A stretch of 64,000 nucleotides of DNA from an uncultured Clostridia bacterium (GCA_944372335.1 CALVYQ010000002.1:127159-191158); one strand, 5' to 3'; numbered from the stretch's first letter, positions 1-10,041 are shown. The notes: generated by a model from the letters alone, not told the origin. Made by a program: numbers and translations.

Positions 1-3000
1 GAAATCTTGAAAACACCGAATTTGTAGTTAAAGACGAACAAATCATCGGTGGCCCAGATTCAGGCTTAGCAATTGCAACTGGAAGACCTATCACAGCTGA
101 GTTTATGGTGGAACTTGGAGTCATCGACAGTGAAGATGGTGACGATAGATATGAAGGCTTCTATTACTCATCAATAACCAACAATTTACAAAATGTAGCA
201 AGCACGGAATTCACTGTTATCTACAATACTAATATTGCAGAGAGCGAAGAGGGAACTTATACAACTGTTTACATCTTATATAGACGCCATATAAGACTTC
301 TTACCCTTCAAACTGAGGGTGATGGCGTTGTAAGCTTTACAGCAACAGCGGAAGGCTCACCTAGTGACAATGTTGCTCCACAAGCAGAACAAGGTCAGTA
401 CAGAGTAACCTTTGGAACAAGCGTACGCCTTAACCTTGACTTAGAAGATGGTTATGTGCTTGACAGATTTGAAGTTAGCGCAATCGAAGCAGTTGGTAAT
501 GTCGAAAATCTCGCAGGCGCTATCGACTTAATCGCTCAGGAAATCGAAGAGGGTGTGATTGGGTATTATAAAGATGCTGTGGCAGATGATAATCTCCTAT
601 TCACAATAACCGAAGATGAAACGGGCTATATTCTTGAAACAATGCCAAATTACAGTGTAAGCATCAAGGCAATAACAAAGGCAATTAACTTCACTGTTCA
701 ATACCATTCTAACTATGTCGCAGAGGGCGGAGAAACGGAAAAGATTTCTGAACTTGAAACCTGGACATATAATGTGGAAGGAACAATCAAGAATATCACT
801 AACAGCACATTCGCAGGTTGGGCAAGAGCTGGCTATGAATTTGTTGGTTGGGCATACACCACTGACAGCGGAGTAGTATTCACATTTGCTGACGAAAATG
901 ACTTAGCACATAACTTCGACTACGAAACAATTGCAACTTATAACTTTGAAATCAATCTATATGCAATTTGGTCGGCTGGTGATGTCGAGTATATAATCAA
1001 CTATTATAGAGAAGATTTGACAACAGGCGAATATGTAATCCTTAAAGACCCTGTATCTAATACAGGCAAAGTTGGAACAACTGTTCGTGTTCCAGAGGAG
1101 GAAGCTCCGACAGGTTATAGACGCAATGACGGTGCATCAACCTTATCAAAAGTTCTTACTCCAACAGATAATGTTCTTGAAGTTTACTATGACCTCATTG
1201 TTAGCGAACTTACAGTGACGGCAAACAATGAAAATATTACAAATATTTCTGCAACAAGTAATCAAGCAGGCTTTACAGCTGGAACATTTGAAGATGGCGT
1301 ATATACTGCAAGCATTAAGTATGGTGCACTAGTCACATTGTCAGCTAGTGCTAATGCCGGCTATAAGCTTGGCGATTGGAGTGTTGTAAGCGGTGGCATC
1401 AGCATCCCTGAAAACTCCTTCACAATGGGCTTAGTTAATGTTGAAATTGAGATTGATGTTGAATATGAAACATACATCTTGACATTCAACGGCAATGGCG
1501 GAACTTACGACAGTGGTGACGGAACTATGGTTAGCACACCATACACGCAAGAGTTCTATTACACTCAAATAGCTAACTTAACTGAAAACAAGTATAGCTT
1601 AGAGGGTTACACCTTTGGTGGTTGGTCAATCACGAAGGCTACCGAGCCTGAAACTTATGCTGACGGAGCAAGCTTCACCTATGATGTTACAAGCAATCTT
1701 GAAGCTACTGCCATTTGGACGCCTAACACAAATACCTCTTATAGCATCGTTGTAAGCATACCAAGTGCAACTGAAAATGAGAGGCTTGAGGTAACCGTTC
1801 CAATGACAGGCACAACAGCAAGCGAAATCACAGAAGACGAGGCTTGGGAAGCTCTCAATGATGCTCTTGACGACTTCAACATAACCTTACCAAGTGCGGA
1901 GGACGGCTTTGAGTTTGTCGGCTTCACAGAAGGAGCTCCAACAATTGGTGCTGACGGAGAAACAACTGTTCATGCAACCTTCTCAAGAAAGAATCTTTCC
2001 TACACCTTCCGTACAGCTGATGCAGGAGTAGAACGAATCACAGTGACCTACTATTCAGTTCAAGAAAATACTGAAAAGAGTGTGGAAGTGACAACTGACC
2101 CTGTGACAGTTACAGATGTCGCATTTGGCGTTGATATAACAATCACTCCAACCTTTGCATCTGGATATGAATATGGCTTAATCACAGCTTATAGACTTAA
2201 CGCAGAAAGTGCAGAAGAGGCTGTTAACACTTGGACTTATGAACAAACAACAAGTGGTGCTATTACAACAAATTCTGGCGTAGAAAGCGGATTCATATAT
2301 GAAGTAAGGGCAGAAACTGAAACATACAAACTTATCTATCATGAAAACTTCAAAGGTAGCGAAGTAAGACAAGAAGTCGATATAACCTATCTTGGCAGAG
2401 TTGATATCCAAAGCGTATTTGCTCAAAATGGATATACTCTTCAAGGTTGGGCAACAAGCGAAGACGAGCCATTAGTTAAAGTTTATGAGCCAACAGACGT
2501 GATAGAAGTTTACGATACAGCGGGCGACTTACATCTCTATGCTATGTGGACACCTAACTCTTACACTATAAGATATAACGCATATCTTGATGAAAGCAAC
2601 GTTCCAATGGAAAGTACTCCTGCGATATATGATGAAGTGGTAGAGCTAAGAGCAAATACCTTCACAAGAACAGGCTATCATTTTGTAGGTTGGGCAACAT
2701 CACAAGGCGGAGATGCAGTGTTCTCAACAGTCGCTTCTGTTGATGAAATTTTGACAGCAGGCATCTACTATGTAACAAGCGAAGATAAATACTACGCTCT
2801 TAACCTAACAGATGTCGATGGTGGAACTGTTCCACTCTATCCTGATTGGGAAATCAACACTTATACTGTAAATATCCATATAGATGAGGATAAGACGAAA
2901 TCTATAAGTCTTGGCGAATTTGAGTATAGTGAGAATGTCACTATTCCAGCATTCACAGATGCTCGCTTTACAGATTGGATAAATGATGGCTATGAGTTCA

Positions 3001-6000
3001 ACGGCTGGTATTACTATGTTGATGAAGTTAAGACTCCACTTGACGCTACAGCCGAACAAGAACTATCAGTATCTATGCTCACCGATGTTGACGGCGGTGT
3101 GATTGACATTTATGTTAATTGGACAGAGGGTGAAGTTGCCTTTAAGATACTTCTTCTATATCAACTTCTTGACGGAAATTATGATGAGTCGATGTTATCA
3201 TCAGACAACTACACAATGTTAACAGAGATAAATGACGAGCCACTTGTTATGGAAACAGGTTCCATCGTCACACCTGAACAAATCTATAATAACTACATTC
3301 TTGGTAATGTTGAAGTTAAAGATGGCTTCACATTCGATAGGGACGAAGGCGACCAAAGCATTGAAATTATGGCTGACGGTTCAACTACTGTAAATCTATA
3401 CTTCACAAGAGATAGAGTTGACCTATATATCAACGTTGGAGACGGATTAGACAGTGCTGGAATTATTTGGAAAGACACAAATCATAATTATGTCGGCCGT
3501 GAAGAAAATGGCGAACATTACACCGTTCTTCATGGAGACAGCGTAACGCTTACAGCAGTACCTTCTGCCGGATATGAAAATGTCGAATTTACAAGCGGAG
3601 ATATAGAGCTTTCAGGTACAACCTTTGTAATGCCATTGAATGAGCAGATGAGAGTAACAATCAACGCTTCTGCTACTCCTAAGACAGACACGCCTTACAC
3701 AATTGAAGTATATTTGGCAAATGAATTGGGCGTTTATGGTGATGAGGCAACTTACACTACAACAGGTGAAGGCACAACAGATGAGGCAATTCCTACTGAA
3801 AATGCAAGAGCAATCATTGAAGATGAATTTGACCTATCAACCTATCATTATAGCGAATTTAGATACGGACAAGATGAAGAGAGCGAAGATATAACAACAA
3901 TTCTAGGTGATGGCACATCGGTTATCAAATTCTACTATTTGAGAAATGAATATGCAGTTTCCTATGAAGTTACTTATCCAAATTCAATCAATGCTCTTCC
4001 GGCTAGCGACTATGTCGTGTTTGGCAATACTGTTCAGGCTACATTTACCATTCAAGCGGGCTACACTTTTGATAGCATTACAGCAACACGTCCACAAGAT
4101 GGCGAACTTGAAGACGAAGTGCTTAGCGATTTTGTAATAGTAACTCCTCCTGAGGAAGGAAGCACAACCTACACAATCAGCTTCACAATGCCAGCTCACA
4201 ATGTCAATATTAGCATAAACACAACAGCTAATACTGACACTGCATATAAAGTTGTATATCATTATGAAAGGGTTACTTTAAATAATGAATACGATGAGGG
4301 CGAGACAATAGATAAAGAAGGCACAACAGGCGTGGTTATCACCGAAGAGATGATTGGCATGGCTGATGGCACAATAACAAGTCCACGTGAAGGCTTCGAG
4401 TATTCAAGAAATGATCTTGTTGAAAACACAGTAATCCAAGGTGACGGTTCAACTGTTGTCAATGTTTACTTCAGCAGAATAAGAAAACAGATGCAAGTTT
4501 CCTATAACGACGATAACATGGGACTTTCTAACCTACAAGTTAGAGTAAATGGTGTTGTCGTTGATGGCGAAGAGTCAGAGGGTTCAAGCGGTGTAATCAT
4601 CACAACAAGAACATACTCAATCGCTTACGGCCAGACAGTTGAGGTAAGCTTCACACTTGCTGAAAACTTCGAGTTTGATGGCTTTGTGGTTGAAGGACTT
4701 ACTGAGAGAGAGGCTGAGGGCGAACTTCAAGCAGGTGAATATAGAGAGAATGGCACAGTAATTACCTATGTTCATGGCTTAGAAGATGTCAGAATAGGAA
4801 TCACAGTTGAGGCTATCGAAGTTGAATATACAGTTAGATACTTCACACAAAATGTTGTTTCTTATGAAGAAGCAGATGACCAAGTTGTTGAAAATTACAG
4901 CTTAGAGGCTGTGTTCGAGGCTACAGGCTTAGCTCTTATCAACAACAACCTCACAGCGGACTTTATTAAGCAGACATACATTGACGGCATAAGCACTCTT
5001 CCAAACTACAACGCTGAATTGTTCGTTGGAATGAATGTTGCTTCTTACTGGTACAAAGCAACAAACAGCTCCGGTGGTGATATAACAGACTTCGTCACTG
5101 TCGCAGGTGATGGTTCAACCGTAATCAATATCTATATCAACAGACAGATAATTGATATTAACCTTGACCTTGATGATAACTTTGCTGAAACAGAGGATAA
5201 CATTAAATATGTTTATGGTTCAGAAGTTACTATCATGGCTTCCACAGAACCTGGTTATGACTTCGTAGCTCTTGAAGTTAATGGTTCTGCCGTAGAAAGC
5301 GGGTATGAAGTTACTCAAGGCAATAATAATGAAGAGATTGTGACCTATACCTTCACAATTTCTGAAGAAAATATTGTCTTTGATGAAGTGACTGAGGCTT
5401 ACAAGATTGATGTTAAGATGACTAGTGTTGCAGGTGATGCAAACTACACAATCAACATTTATCTTGAAAATATTGAGTTAAACGGAACCTCAAATATTTA
5501 CAGCGAACCAACAGTTCACACATTAACAGGCATAACAGGAACAATTATAAATTATGACGAATATTTGACAGCTCCTTTAGGCTACAACCTTATCAATGTT
5601 GAAGTTATGAGTAGCGTTAACGAAGAAGAAGAGCCTATTATCAATGGTAATCAGGGAAGTGTAATCAACATCTACTTCAACTTGCAAGTTATCTACTTTG
5701 AAGTTGAACTTACAGAGGGCGTTGAGTCGTTCAACGTATCATCAAGATATGGTTCTCACATAGATAATGGCGAAGAGGGAATTATACATTCTTACCTTGC
5801 TAAATACGGTGAAATTCTTCAAAGCTTCAATGTAGCATTCACGCCGGGCTTCACATATCGTGGAATAAGACTATCGTTTAGAGACGATGATAGCAATTGG
5901 ACAGAGGGCGAGATACAACAAGACTCATTATCTCTCAACAATTACAGTTATAATGTTCCAGCTATGGAATTCAAGATGACCGTGGTAACAGAATCACAAG

Positions 6001-6374
6001 AATTCATAGTTTACTATGACCCTAACGATGGAAGTGCTGGCGTTCCTGATCCAAATTCGTATAGTTATGGTGACCAGGTTATTATCATGGATAATATGTT
6101 CGAGAGAGAAGGCTACACCTTCCTTGGCTGGGCAATTTCACCTGAAAATGCCGAACTTGGAGAAGATGGTGTCGCTTATAGAGCAGGTGACCAAATAACC
6201 ATTCAAAGCTCTATGACGTTATATGCTGTTTGGGCAAGAGCAAGCTCTAACAATTGGTGGATCTATCTTGTGATTGGACTTGGAATTCTACTTCTTTTAA
6301 TAATCATAATAATAATTATAATTGTTACAAGAAGAAAGAAAGACAAGGAAAAACAAAAGATGGCTTCTAAATAA
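1..6374 (+). CDS. giant InlB/MucBP-repeat surface protein, 3' part
   Basis: The reading frame is open to the left edge (first full codon at base 3), so the ATG at 105 is probably internal and the N-terminus lies outside the window. At least 2,120 residues are visible. InlB-type (Listeria-Bacteroides) repeats with the GYxFxGW...LYAxW pattern occur several times; the clearest is last, beginning EGYTFLGWAIS and ending LYAVW. Between them are MucBP-like modules, each ending in a GDGSTVxNxYF-type strand (near bases 3372, 3907, 4441, 5108, 5648). The C-terminus has WWIYLV, a long Ile/Leu membrane segment and the basic tail TRRKKDKEKQK, with no LPxTG motif. It should be held by its transmembrane segment rather than by sortase. 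Likely role is adhesion or surface display; the ligand is unknown. Confidence 0.9.
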   Translation, partial: NLENTEFVVKDEQIIGGPDSGLAIATGRPITAEFMVELGVIDSEDGDDRYEGFYYSSITNNLQNVASTEFTVIYNTNIAESEEGTYTTVYILYRRHIRLLTLQTEGDGVVSFTATAEGSPSDNVAPQAEQGQYRVTFGTSVRLNLDLEDGYVLDRFEVSAIEAVGNVENLAGAIDLIAQEIEEGVIGYYKDAVADDNLLFTITEDETGYILETMPNYSVSIKAITKAINFTVQYHSNYVAEGGETEKISELETWTYNVEGTIKNITNSTFAGWARAGYEFVGWAYTTDSGVVFTFADENDLAHNFDYETIATYNFEINLYAIWSAGDVEYIINYYREDLTTGEYVILKDPVSNTGKVGTTVRVPEEEAPTGYRRNDGASTLSKVLTPTDNVLEVYYDLIVSELTVTANNENITNISATSNQAGFTAGTFEDGVYTASIKYGALVTLSASANAGYKLGDWSVVSGGISIPENSFTMGLVNVEIEIDVEYETYILTFNGNGGTYDSGDGTMVSTPYTQEFYYTQIANLTENKYSLEGYTFGGWSITKATEPETYADGASFTYDVTSNLEATAIWTPNTNTSYSIVVSIPSATENERLEVTVPMTGTTASEITEDEAWEALNDALDDFNITLPSAEDGFEFVGFTEGAPTIGADGETTVHATFSRKNLSYTFRTADAGVERITVTYYSVQENTEKSVEVTTDPVTVTDVAFGVDITITPTFASGYEYGLITAYRLNAESAEEAVNTWTYEQTTSGAITTNSGVESGFIYEVRAETETYKLIYHENFKGSEVRQEVDITYLGRVDIQSVFAQNGYTLQGWATSEDEPLVKVYEPTDVIEVYDTAGDLHLYAMWTPNSYTIRYNAYLDESNVPMESTPAIYDEVVELRANTFTRTGYHFVGWATSQGGDAVFSTVASVDEILTAGIYYVTSEDKYYALNLTDVDGGTVPLYPDWEINTYTVNIHIDEDKTKSISLGEFEYSENVTIPAFTDARFTDWINDGYEFNGWYYYVDEVKTPLDATAEQELSVSMLTDVDGGVIDIYVNWTEGEVAFKILLLYQLLDGNYDESMLSSDNYTMLTEINDEPLVMETGSIVTPEQIYNNYILGNVEVKDGFTFDRDEGDQSIEIMADGSTTVNLYFTRDRVDLYINVGDGLDSAGIIWKDTNHNYVGREENGEHYTVLHGDSVTLTAVPSAGYENVEFTSGDIELSGTTFVMPLNEQMRVTINASATPKTDTPYTIEVYLANELGVYGDEATYTTTGEGTTDEAIPTENARAIIEDEFDLSTYHYSEFRYGQDEESEDITTILGDGTSVIKFYYLRNEYAVSYEVTYPNSINALPASDYVVFGNTVQATFTIQAGYTFDSITATRPQDGELEDEVLSDFVIVTPPEEGSTTYTISFTMPAHNVNISINTTANTDTAYKVVYHYERVTLNNEYDEGETIDKEGTTGVVITEEMIGMADGTITSPREGFEYSRNDLVENTVIQGDGSTVVNVYFSRIRKQMQVSYNDDNMGLSNLQVRVNGVVVDGEESEGSSGVIITTRTYSIAYGQTVEVSFTLAENFEFDGFVVEGLTEREAEGELQAGEYRENGTVITYVHGLEDVRIGITVEAIEVEYTVRYFTQNVVSYEEADDQVVENYSLEAVFEATGLALINNNLTADFIKQTYIDGISTLPNYNAELFVGMNVASYWYKATNSSGGDITDFVTVAGDGSTVINIYINRQIIDINLDLDDNFAETEDNIKYVYGSEVTIMASTEPGYDFVALEVNGSAVESGYEVTQGNNNEEIVTYTFTISEENIVFDEVTEAYKIDVKMTSVAGDANYTINIYLENIELNGTSNIYSEPTVHTLTGITGTIINYDEYLTAPLGYNLINVEVMSSVNEEEEPIINGNQGSVINIYFNLQVIYFEVELTEGVESFNVSSRYGSHIDNGEEGIIHSYLAKYGEILQSFNVAFTPGFTYRGIRLSFRDDDSNWTEGEIQQDSLSLNNYSYNVPAMEFKMTVVTESQEFIVYYDPNDGSAGVPDPNSYSYGDQVIIMDNMFEREGYTFLGWAISPENAELGEDGVAYRAGDQITIQSSMTLYAVWARASSNNWWIYLVIGLGILLLLIIIIIIIIVTRRKKDKEKQKMASK

Positions 6375-6381
6375 AAAATAA

Positions 6382-6416
6382 AAACACCTTTTAGATTTCT
6401 AAGAGGTGTTTTTTTA
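6382..6416 (+). terminator. intrinsic terminator of the giant surface gene
   Basis: A 14-bp stem (6382-6395 with 6398-6411, one G-U pair, loop of two) is followed by a T-run. It lies 8 bases after the stop codon. Confidence 0.85.
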
Positions 6417-6437
6417 TATTTAAAATAATAAAATAAA

Positions 6438-6650
6438 TTATAAATCAAAATTAAAAATTTCGTTTGGAGTTATATTTAGTAATTTACATATATCAACAAT
6501 TTGTTGATAGTTTAATTCAAAAACGCCGTTTTCAAATCGGCTATATTGTTGCTGTGTCATTCTCAGTTTATCTGCCACTTCTTTTTGAGTAAGCCCAAGG
6601 CTTTTTCTCGCACACTTTATATTATTTCCTACCATTTTCGCTATATTCAT
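6438..6650 (-). CDS. small XRE-family HTH regulator (70 aa)
   Basis: The whole protein is one Cro/cI-type helix-turn-helix: residues 13-60 carry RKSLGLTQKEVADKL followed by the recognition helix TQQQYSRFENG. There is no effector domain, so it probably binds DNA as a dimer. No Shine-Dalgarno precedes the ATG; a TATGAT box lies about 11 nt upstream, so the mRNA may be nearly leaderless. Two inverted repeats just upstream (6660-6707) look like its own operators. It is convergent with the giant surface gene. No target beyond itself can be named. Confidence 0.8.
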   Translation of the reverse strand: MNIAKMVGNNIKCARKSLGLTQKEVADKLRMTQQQYSRFENGVFELNYQQIVDICKLLNITPNEIFNFDL

Positions 6651-6659
6651 ATTGAATAT

Positions 6660-6707
6660 ATATCATAAAGTGATGTAAAATATTTGACATACATCAGAAA
6701 ATGATGT
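6660..6707. promoter_or_regulatory. two inverted-repeat operators of the XRE gene
   Basis: Site 1 is ATATCA-N5-TGATGT (6660-6676) and site 2 is ACATCA-N5-TGATGT (6691-6707). The half sites match and the centres are 31 bp apart, on the same helix face. They sit directly upstream of the 70-aa XRE gene, over its likely promoter, which is the arrangement expected for autorepression. Confidence 0.65.
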
Positions 6708-6749
6708 AAAATAATCTAAGTTTAAGTTATGGAGTATCTTAAATGCGAC

Positions 6750-6992
6750 TTAAACAGTCTCTTCTTCAATATTGTCAAAAATTGGGTCATTAAAAAATTC
6801 TTTAACGGTTATACCTATGCCTTGGCAAAATTTACCAAGAGTTCGTGTTGAGCAAAAGACATCTTTAGAGGATAGATAAGTGCTTAATGTAGATGTTGTC
6901 ATAAAACTTTTCTCACAAATCTTATTCACTGATTGTCCACTTGATTTTATCAGATTAATCATTCTTAGCCTTATTGCTTCACAAAGTCTCAT
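6750..6992 (-). CDS. small XRE-like HTH regulator (80 aa)
   Basis: A short helix-turn-helix protein. Residues 19-62 include GQSVNKICEKS and TTSTLSTYLSSK, followed by GIGITVKEFF, which matches the fourth and fifth helices of Cro/cI-like domains. The ATG at 6992 has a good site (TTAGGAG, about 7 nt upstream). It is divergent from the unknown gene at 7107, and a 20-bp near-palindrome lies between them. It probably regulates that interval and itself. It is only distantly similar to the neighbouring 70-aa XRE protein. Confidence 0.75.
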   Translation of the reverse strand: MRLCEAIRLRMINLIKSSGQSVNKICEKSFMTTSTLSTYLSSKDVFCSTRTLGKFCQGIGITVKEFFNDPIFDNIEEETV

Positions 6993-7034
6993 ATATGCTC
7001 CTAAATTAATTTTAGCATTCTATAAAATTAAAAG

Positions 7035-7054
7035 ATTGACGATTAACCGTCAAT
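7035..7054. promoter_or_regulatory. 20-bp near-palindrome, candidate operator
   Basis: ATTGACG (7035-7041) and CGTCAAT (7048-7054) form perfect 7-bp arms around ATTAAC. The site lies between the divergent XRE-like gene (6992) and the unknown gene at 7107, so it could control both. Confidence 0.5.
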
Positions 7055-7106
7055 TTGTTTTGAGTTATTAAATTACTATACATAATGAGTAAGATAGGAG
7101 GTATTT

Positions 7107-7544
7107 ATGAAAGTATGTGGTTTTATCGGGCAGATGGGAATTAATATGCCTAATTATATAGAGGAAGTCTTAAAGCAGGATTTAAAACAGATTGTAGAAG
7201 AATTTGATGTTATATATGTCAGTTTTTATGGAGAATTTCAAAATTATGTGCTTCATTTTTTAAGAGAAAATTTTAGAAAAGGCTTAAAGATAGTGGGAGT
7301 TCATGGTTATGATAATTCTTATAATGATTTGGAGCAAAAATATCTTGGAAGACTTTACGATGATGTTATAAAAATTAATGAACAAGATATGTTTCTTCAT
7401 ACAAATCAAATTATATTAAAAAATTGCTCACAGCTATATTTCTATGTAAATGAAAATAGACATTCTGATGAATTAATAGCCTTAAATGAAGCGAGGAATA
7501 AAGATATGGCTTTTAAAAACTATTTTAAATATATCAAATTGTGA
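7107..7544 (+). CDS. unknown protein, possible SLOG/YpsA-like fold
   Basis: 145 aa with a strong start (GATAGGAGGTATTT before ATG). It starts MKVCGFIGQMGIN, then a helix, then VIYVSFYGEFQNYVLHFL and LKIVGVHGYDNSY. This alternation of strand, Gly-rich turn and helix resembles a small Rossmann-like domain such as YpsA/DUF1273 (SLOG superfamily), but no diagnostic motif is certain. No signal peptide or membrane segment is seen. It is divergent from an XRE-like gene and probably under its control. Function is not assigned. Confidence 0.55.
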   Translation: MKVCGFIGQMGINMPNYIEEVLKQDLKQIVEEFDVIYVSFYGEFQNYVLHFLRENFRKGLKIVGVHGYDNSYNDLEQKYLGRLYDDVIKINEQDMFLHTNQIILKNCSQLYFYVNENRHSDELIALNEARNKDMAFKNYFKYIKL

Positions 7545-7656
7545 CCTGCAATTTTAATTCATTTTTTATTCAAATACTAATCAAAAGAAAAAAATCTAGC
7601 TATTTTGTTTGATATTTTTTCCGGATTGATATAAAATAAACTTAGGAGGAATTATT

Positions 7657-8805
7657 ATGAGTAAAATAAGTGTTGTTCAATATGGCTGTGGCAAGATGAG
7701 CAAATACACCATGCGTTATGTGTTTGAAAAAGGGGCAAAAATCGTCGGTGCTTTTGATTGTGACGAAAAGAAAATGGGCTTGGATATCGGCGAGATAATC
7801 GGAGATGGAAAAGAATATAAGGTTAAAGTTCAAGATAGTGCAACCTTTGAAAAATGGCTAAAAAAGCATAAGGTTGATATTGTCATTGTCACAACGATGA
7901 GCTATATCAAGGATATGTATGAGCCACTCTTAATCTGTGCAAAATGTGGAGTAAATGCGATTACAACGGCGGAAGAGGCATTCTTTCCACAAAATAGCAA
8001 TCCAAAGATATTTAAGATGATTGATGCTCTTGCTATGGAGAATGGCTGTACGATAACAGGAAGTGGCTATCAAGATGTCTTTTGGGGAAATTTAATCAGC
8101 GTACTTGCAGGTGCTACTCACAAGATAACAAAAATTGTCGGCAGTTCTTCATATAATGTGGAGGACTATGGCATTGCTCTTGCAAAAGCTCATGGAGCAG
8201 GATTAAGTCTTGAAGACTTCGATAAAGAGATAGCTTCTGCTGACAGAATAAGCGAGGCAGAGCTCAAAAAGATTATCAAAAAGGGTGATTACACTCCTAG
8301 TTATATGTGGAATGTCAATGGCTGGCTTTGCAGTAAACTAGGACTTCATGTGACAAAACAGACTCAAAAATGTGTGCCACAAGTTGCTAAACAAAAAATC
8401 TACTCTTCCACTCTTGACATGACCATTCCAAAGGGCTATGCAACAGGCATGAGTGCCGTTGTAACAACAGAAACTAAAGAGGGAATCACCATTGAAAGTC
8501 AGTGCATCGGGAAGGTGTATGATAAGACGGAATTTGATCGCAATGATTGGACGATTGAGGGCGAGCCATCTACCCGTGTTGTTATTGACAGGCCTAGCAC
8601 AGTAGAGCTCACTTGTGCATCAGTGGTAAATAGAATACCAGAAGTTTTGATGGCTCCAGCAGGCTATATCACCACTGAGATGATGCCTGAAAATATTTAT
8701 AAGCAAGAGAGCCTAGACAAATATCTCTTTGATATGGACGAATACTTGGAAGCTATGACAGATAATTGCGATTGTCACGACGATGATTGCGATTGCAACA
8801 AATAA
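7657..8805 (+). CDS. NAD(P)-dependent oxidoreductase, DapB/diaminopentanoate-dehydrogenase-like
   Basis: 382 aa. The N-terminus has a dinucleotide-binding Rossmann fold (SVVQYGCGKMSKY, then strand VGAFD), followed by the strand DIVIVTT and the AITTAEEAFFP segment seen in dihydrodipicolinate-reductase-like dehydrogenases such as 2,4-diaminopentanoate dehydrogenase. The middle GSGYQDVFWGN segment fits the catalytic half of that group. The substrate cannot be read from sequence. The C-terminus is odd: it ends NCDCHDDDCDCNK, a Cys/Asp/His tail that could bind metal. Its site is TTAGGAGGAATT, and a terminator follows directly, so it is a single-gene unit. Confidence 0.75.
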   Translation: MSKISVVQYGCGKMSKYTMRYVFEKGAKIVGAFDCDEKKMGLDIGEIIGDGKEYKVKVQDSATFEKWLKKHKVDIVIVTTMSYIKDMYEPLLICAKCGVNAITTAEEAFFPQNSNPKIFKMIDALAMENGCTITGSGYQDVFWGNLISVLAGATHKITKIVGSSSYNVEDYGIALAKAHGAGLSLEDFDKEIASADRISEAELKKIIKKGDYTPSYMWNVNGWLCSKLGLHVTKQTQKCVPQVAKQKIYSSTLDMTIPKGYATGMSAVVTTETKEGITIESQCIGKVYDKTEFDRNDWTIEGEPSTRVVIDRPSTVELTCASVVNRIPEVLMAPAGYITTEMMPENIYKQESLDKYLFDMDEYLEAMTDNCDCHDDDCDCNK

Positions 8806-8812
8806 TCATAAA

Positions 8813-8844
8813 AAGCATTATCTTTTTAGATAATGTTTTTTTAT
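8813..8844 (+). terminator. intrinsic terminator
   Basis: An 11-bp stem (8813-8823 with 8828-8838, one G-U pair) with a TTTT loop and a T-tract, just after the oxidoreductase stop codon. Confidence 0.85.
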
Positions 8845-8913
8845 TAAATTTGTTTTTATATTTTAAAATTTATGATAAAATATTTGAAGAAATAAATTTT
8901 AAAGGAGAAAGAG

Positions 8914-9876
8914 ATGCTTATAACTTTTGAAGGTGGAGAGGGGTGTGGGAAAAGCACGCAGATTAAATTGTTTGAGAAATATCTAAAGGAAAACAACATT
9001 GACTATATCCTTTCACGTGAACCGGGAGGCACACCACTTTGTGAAAAAATACGCACGCTTTTGCTTGAAAACAAGGAGGATATGAATGCAAAGACAGAAT
9101 TTTTGCTCTTTTCAAGTGCACGTGCTGAACACGTTGAAAAGGTGGTCAAGCCCAATCTCGAGGCGGGCAAGGTGGTGGTACTAGACAGATACTATCACTC
9201 TTCCTATGCCTATCAAGGCTATGCTGGTGGACAAAACTTAAACGAACTTAAAGCGATAACCGAATTTGCCATATCTTTTTGCGTGCCTGACCTTGTGATA
9301 CTCTTAGATATAAACTATGAAGACGGATTTGCTAGAAAAAGTATGGACGAAAAATTGAAAAAATTAGACAGAATTGAAAGCAAGGGTAAAGCTTATCACG
9401 ATGCTGTGAGAAAAGGTTATTTAAAATTAGCACAAGAAGAGAAAGATAGATTCGTTGTTATAGACGCTACAAAGGGCGTAGAAGAGCTTTCCAAAAGAAT
9501 TATTGAAGAATTTGAAAAGCGATTTATCCACAGAATGCATATAAAAGAAGAATATTTTAAAAAAATAAAGAGTGGCGAGAAAAACTATGAAGTTCGACTT
9601 TATGATGAAAAGCGAAAGAGAATCAAAAGAGGAGACATGATAGTTTTTCAAAATGGTGAAAGAGAAGTAAAACGATATGTGGATAATCTTTTCACTTTTT
9701 CCACCTTTGAAGAGATGTTAGATTCTGTGCCTGCAAAAAATTTAGGCTTTTCCTCTAAAGAGGAAGCCCTTGATGTTTATAAGTCATTATATCCCAAAAA
9801 AGGCGATTTAAAAGTTCTAGCCATAAAATTAAAAAATGAAAAAAATCAAGAAAAAACAAATAAAATTAAAACATAA
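8914..9876 (+). CDS. tmk: thymidylate kinase fused to a C-terminal ASCH domain
   Basis: Residues 1-204 are a complete dTMP kinase (dTMP + ATP to dTDP, for dTTP synthesis). They show the P-loop GGEGCGKST at 7-15, REPGGT at 35-40, DRYYHSSYAYQG at 91-102, and an Arg-rich lid near RKSMDEKLKKLDRIE. A standard Tmk stops there. Here residues 206-307 continue as an ASCH-type domain (HRMHIKEEYFKKIKSGEK, EVRLYDEKR, KRGDMIVF), a PUA-related fold that usually binds RNA or modified nucleotides. The frame is continuous and no start codon with a ribosome site lies at the junction, so it is a real fusion. SD AAAGGAGAAAGAG precedes ATG 8914. Confidence 0.9.
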   Translation: MLITFEGGEGCGKSTQIKLFEKYLKENNIDYILSREPGGTPLCEKIRTLLLENKEDMNAKTEFLLFSSARAEHVEKVVKPNLEAGKVVVLDRYYHSSYAYQGYAGGQNLNELKAITEFAISFCVPDLVILLDINYEDGFARKSMDEKLKKLDRIESKGKAYHDAVRKGYLKLAQEEKDRFVVIDATKGVEELSKRIIEEFEKRFIHRMHIKEEYFKKIKSGEKNYEVRLYDEKRKRIKRGDMIVFQNGEREVKRYVDNLFTFSTFEEMLDSVPAKNLGFSSKEEALDVYKSLYPKKGDLKVLAIKLKNEKNQEKTNKIKT

Positions 9877-9961
9877 ATTGTATTTTTTCATTAAAATTTA
9901 GTTTATTTTAAAATAATATTATATTTTTATAAAAATTAAAATTAAATTATTTATTTATAAG

Positions 9962-10000
9962 AAAACACCTTAACTAAAACAAGTTAAAGTGTTTTTATTT
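9962..10000. terminator. bidirectional intrinsic terminator
   Basis: Stem 9962-9975 with 9982-9995 (14 bp, one mismatch) and a T-tract on the plus strand. It separates convergent tmk and the GNAT gene and can serve both. The rest of 9877-10041 is very AT-rich with no other signal seen. Confidence 0.75.
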
Positions 10001-10041
10001 TTTTTATATATTAATTTAAATTTTATTTCTATAGTTTTTAT

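Noticed and set aside
105-6374. ATG at 105 as the true start of the giant surface gene
   Set aside because: The frame stays open upstream to the window edge and no ribosome site precedes that ATG.
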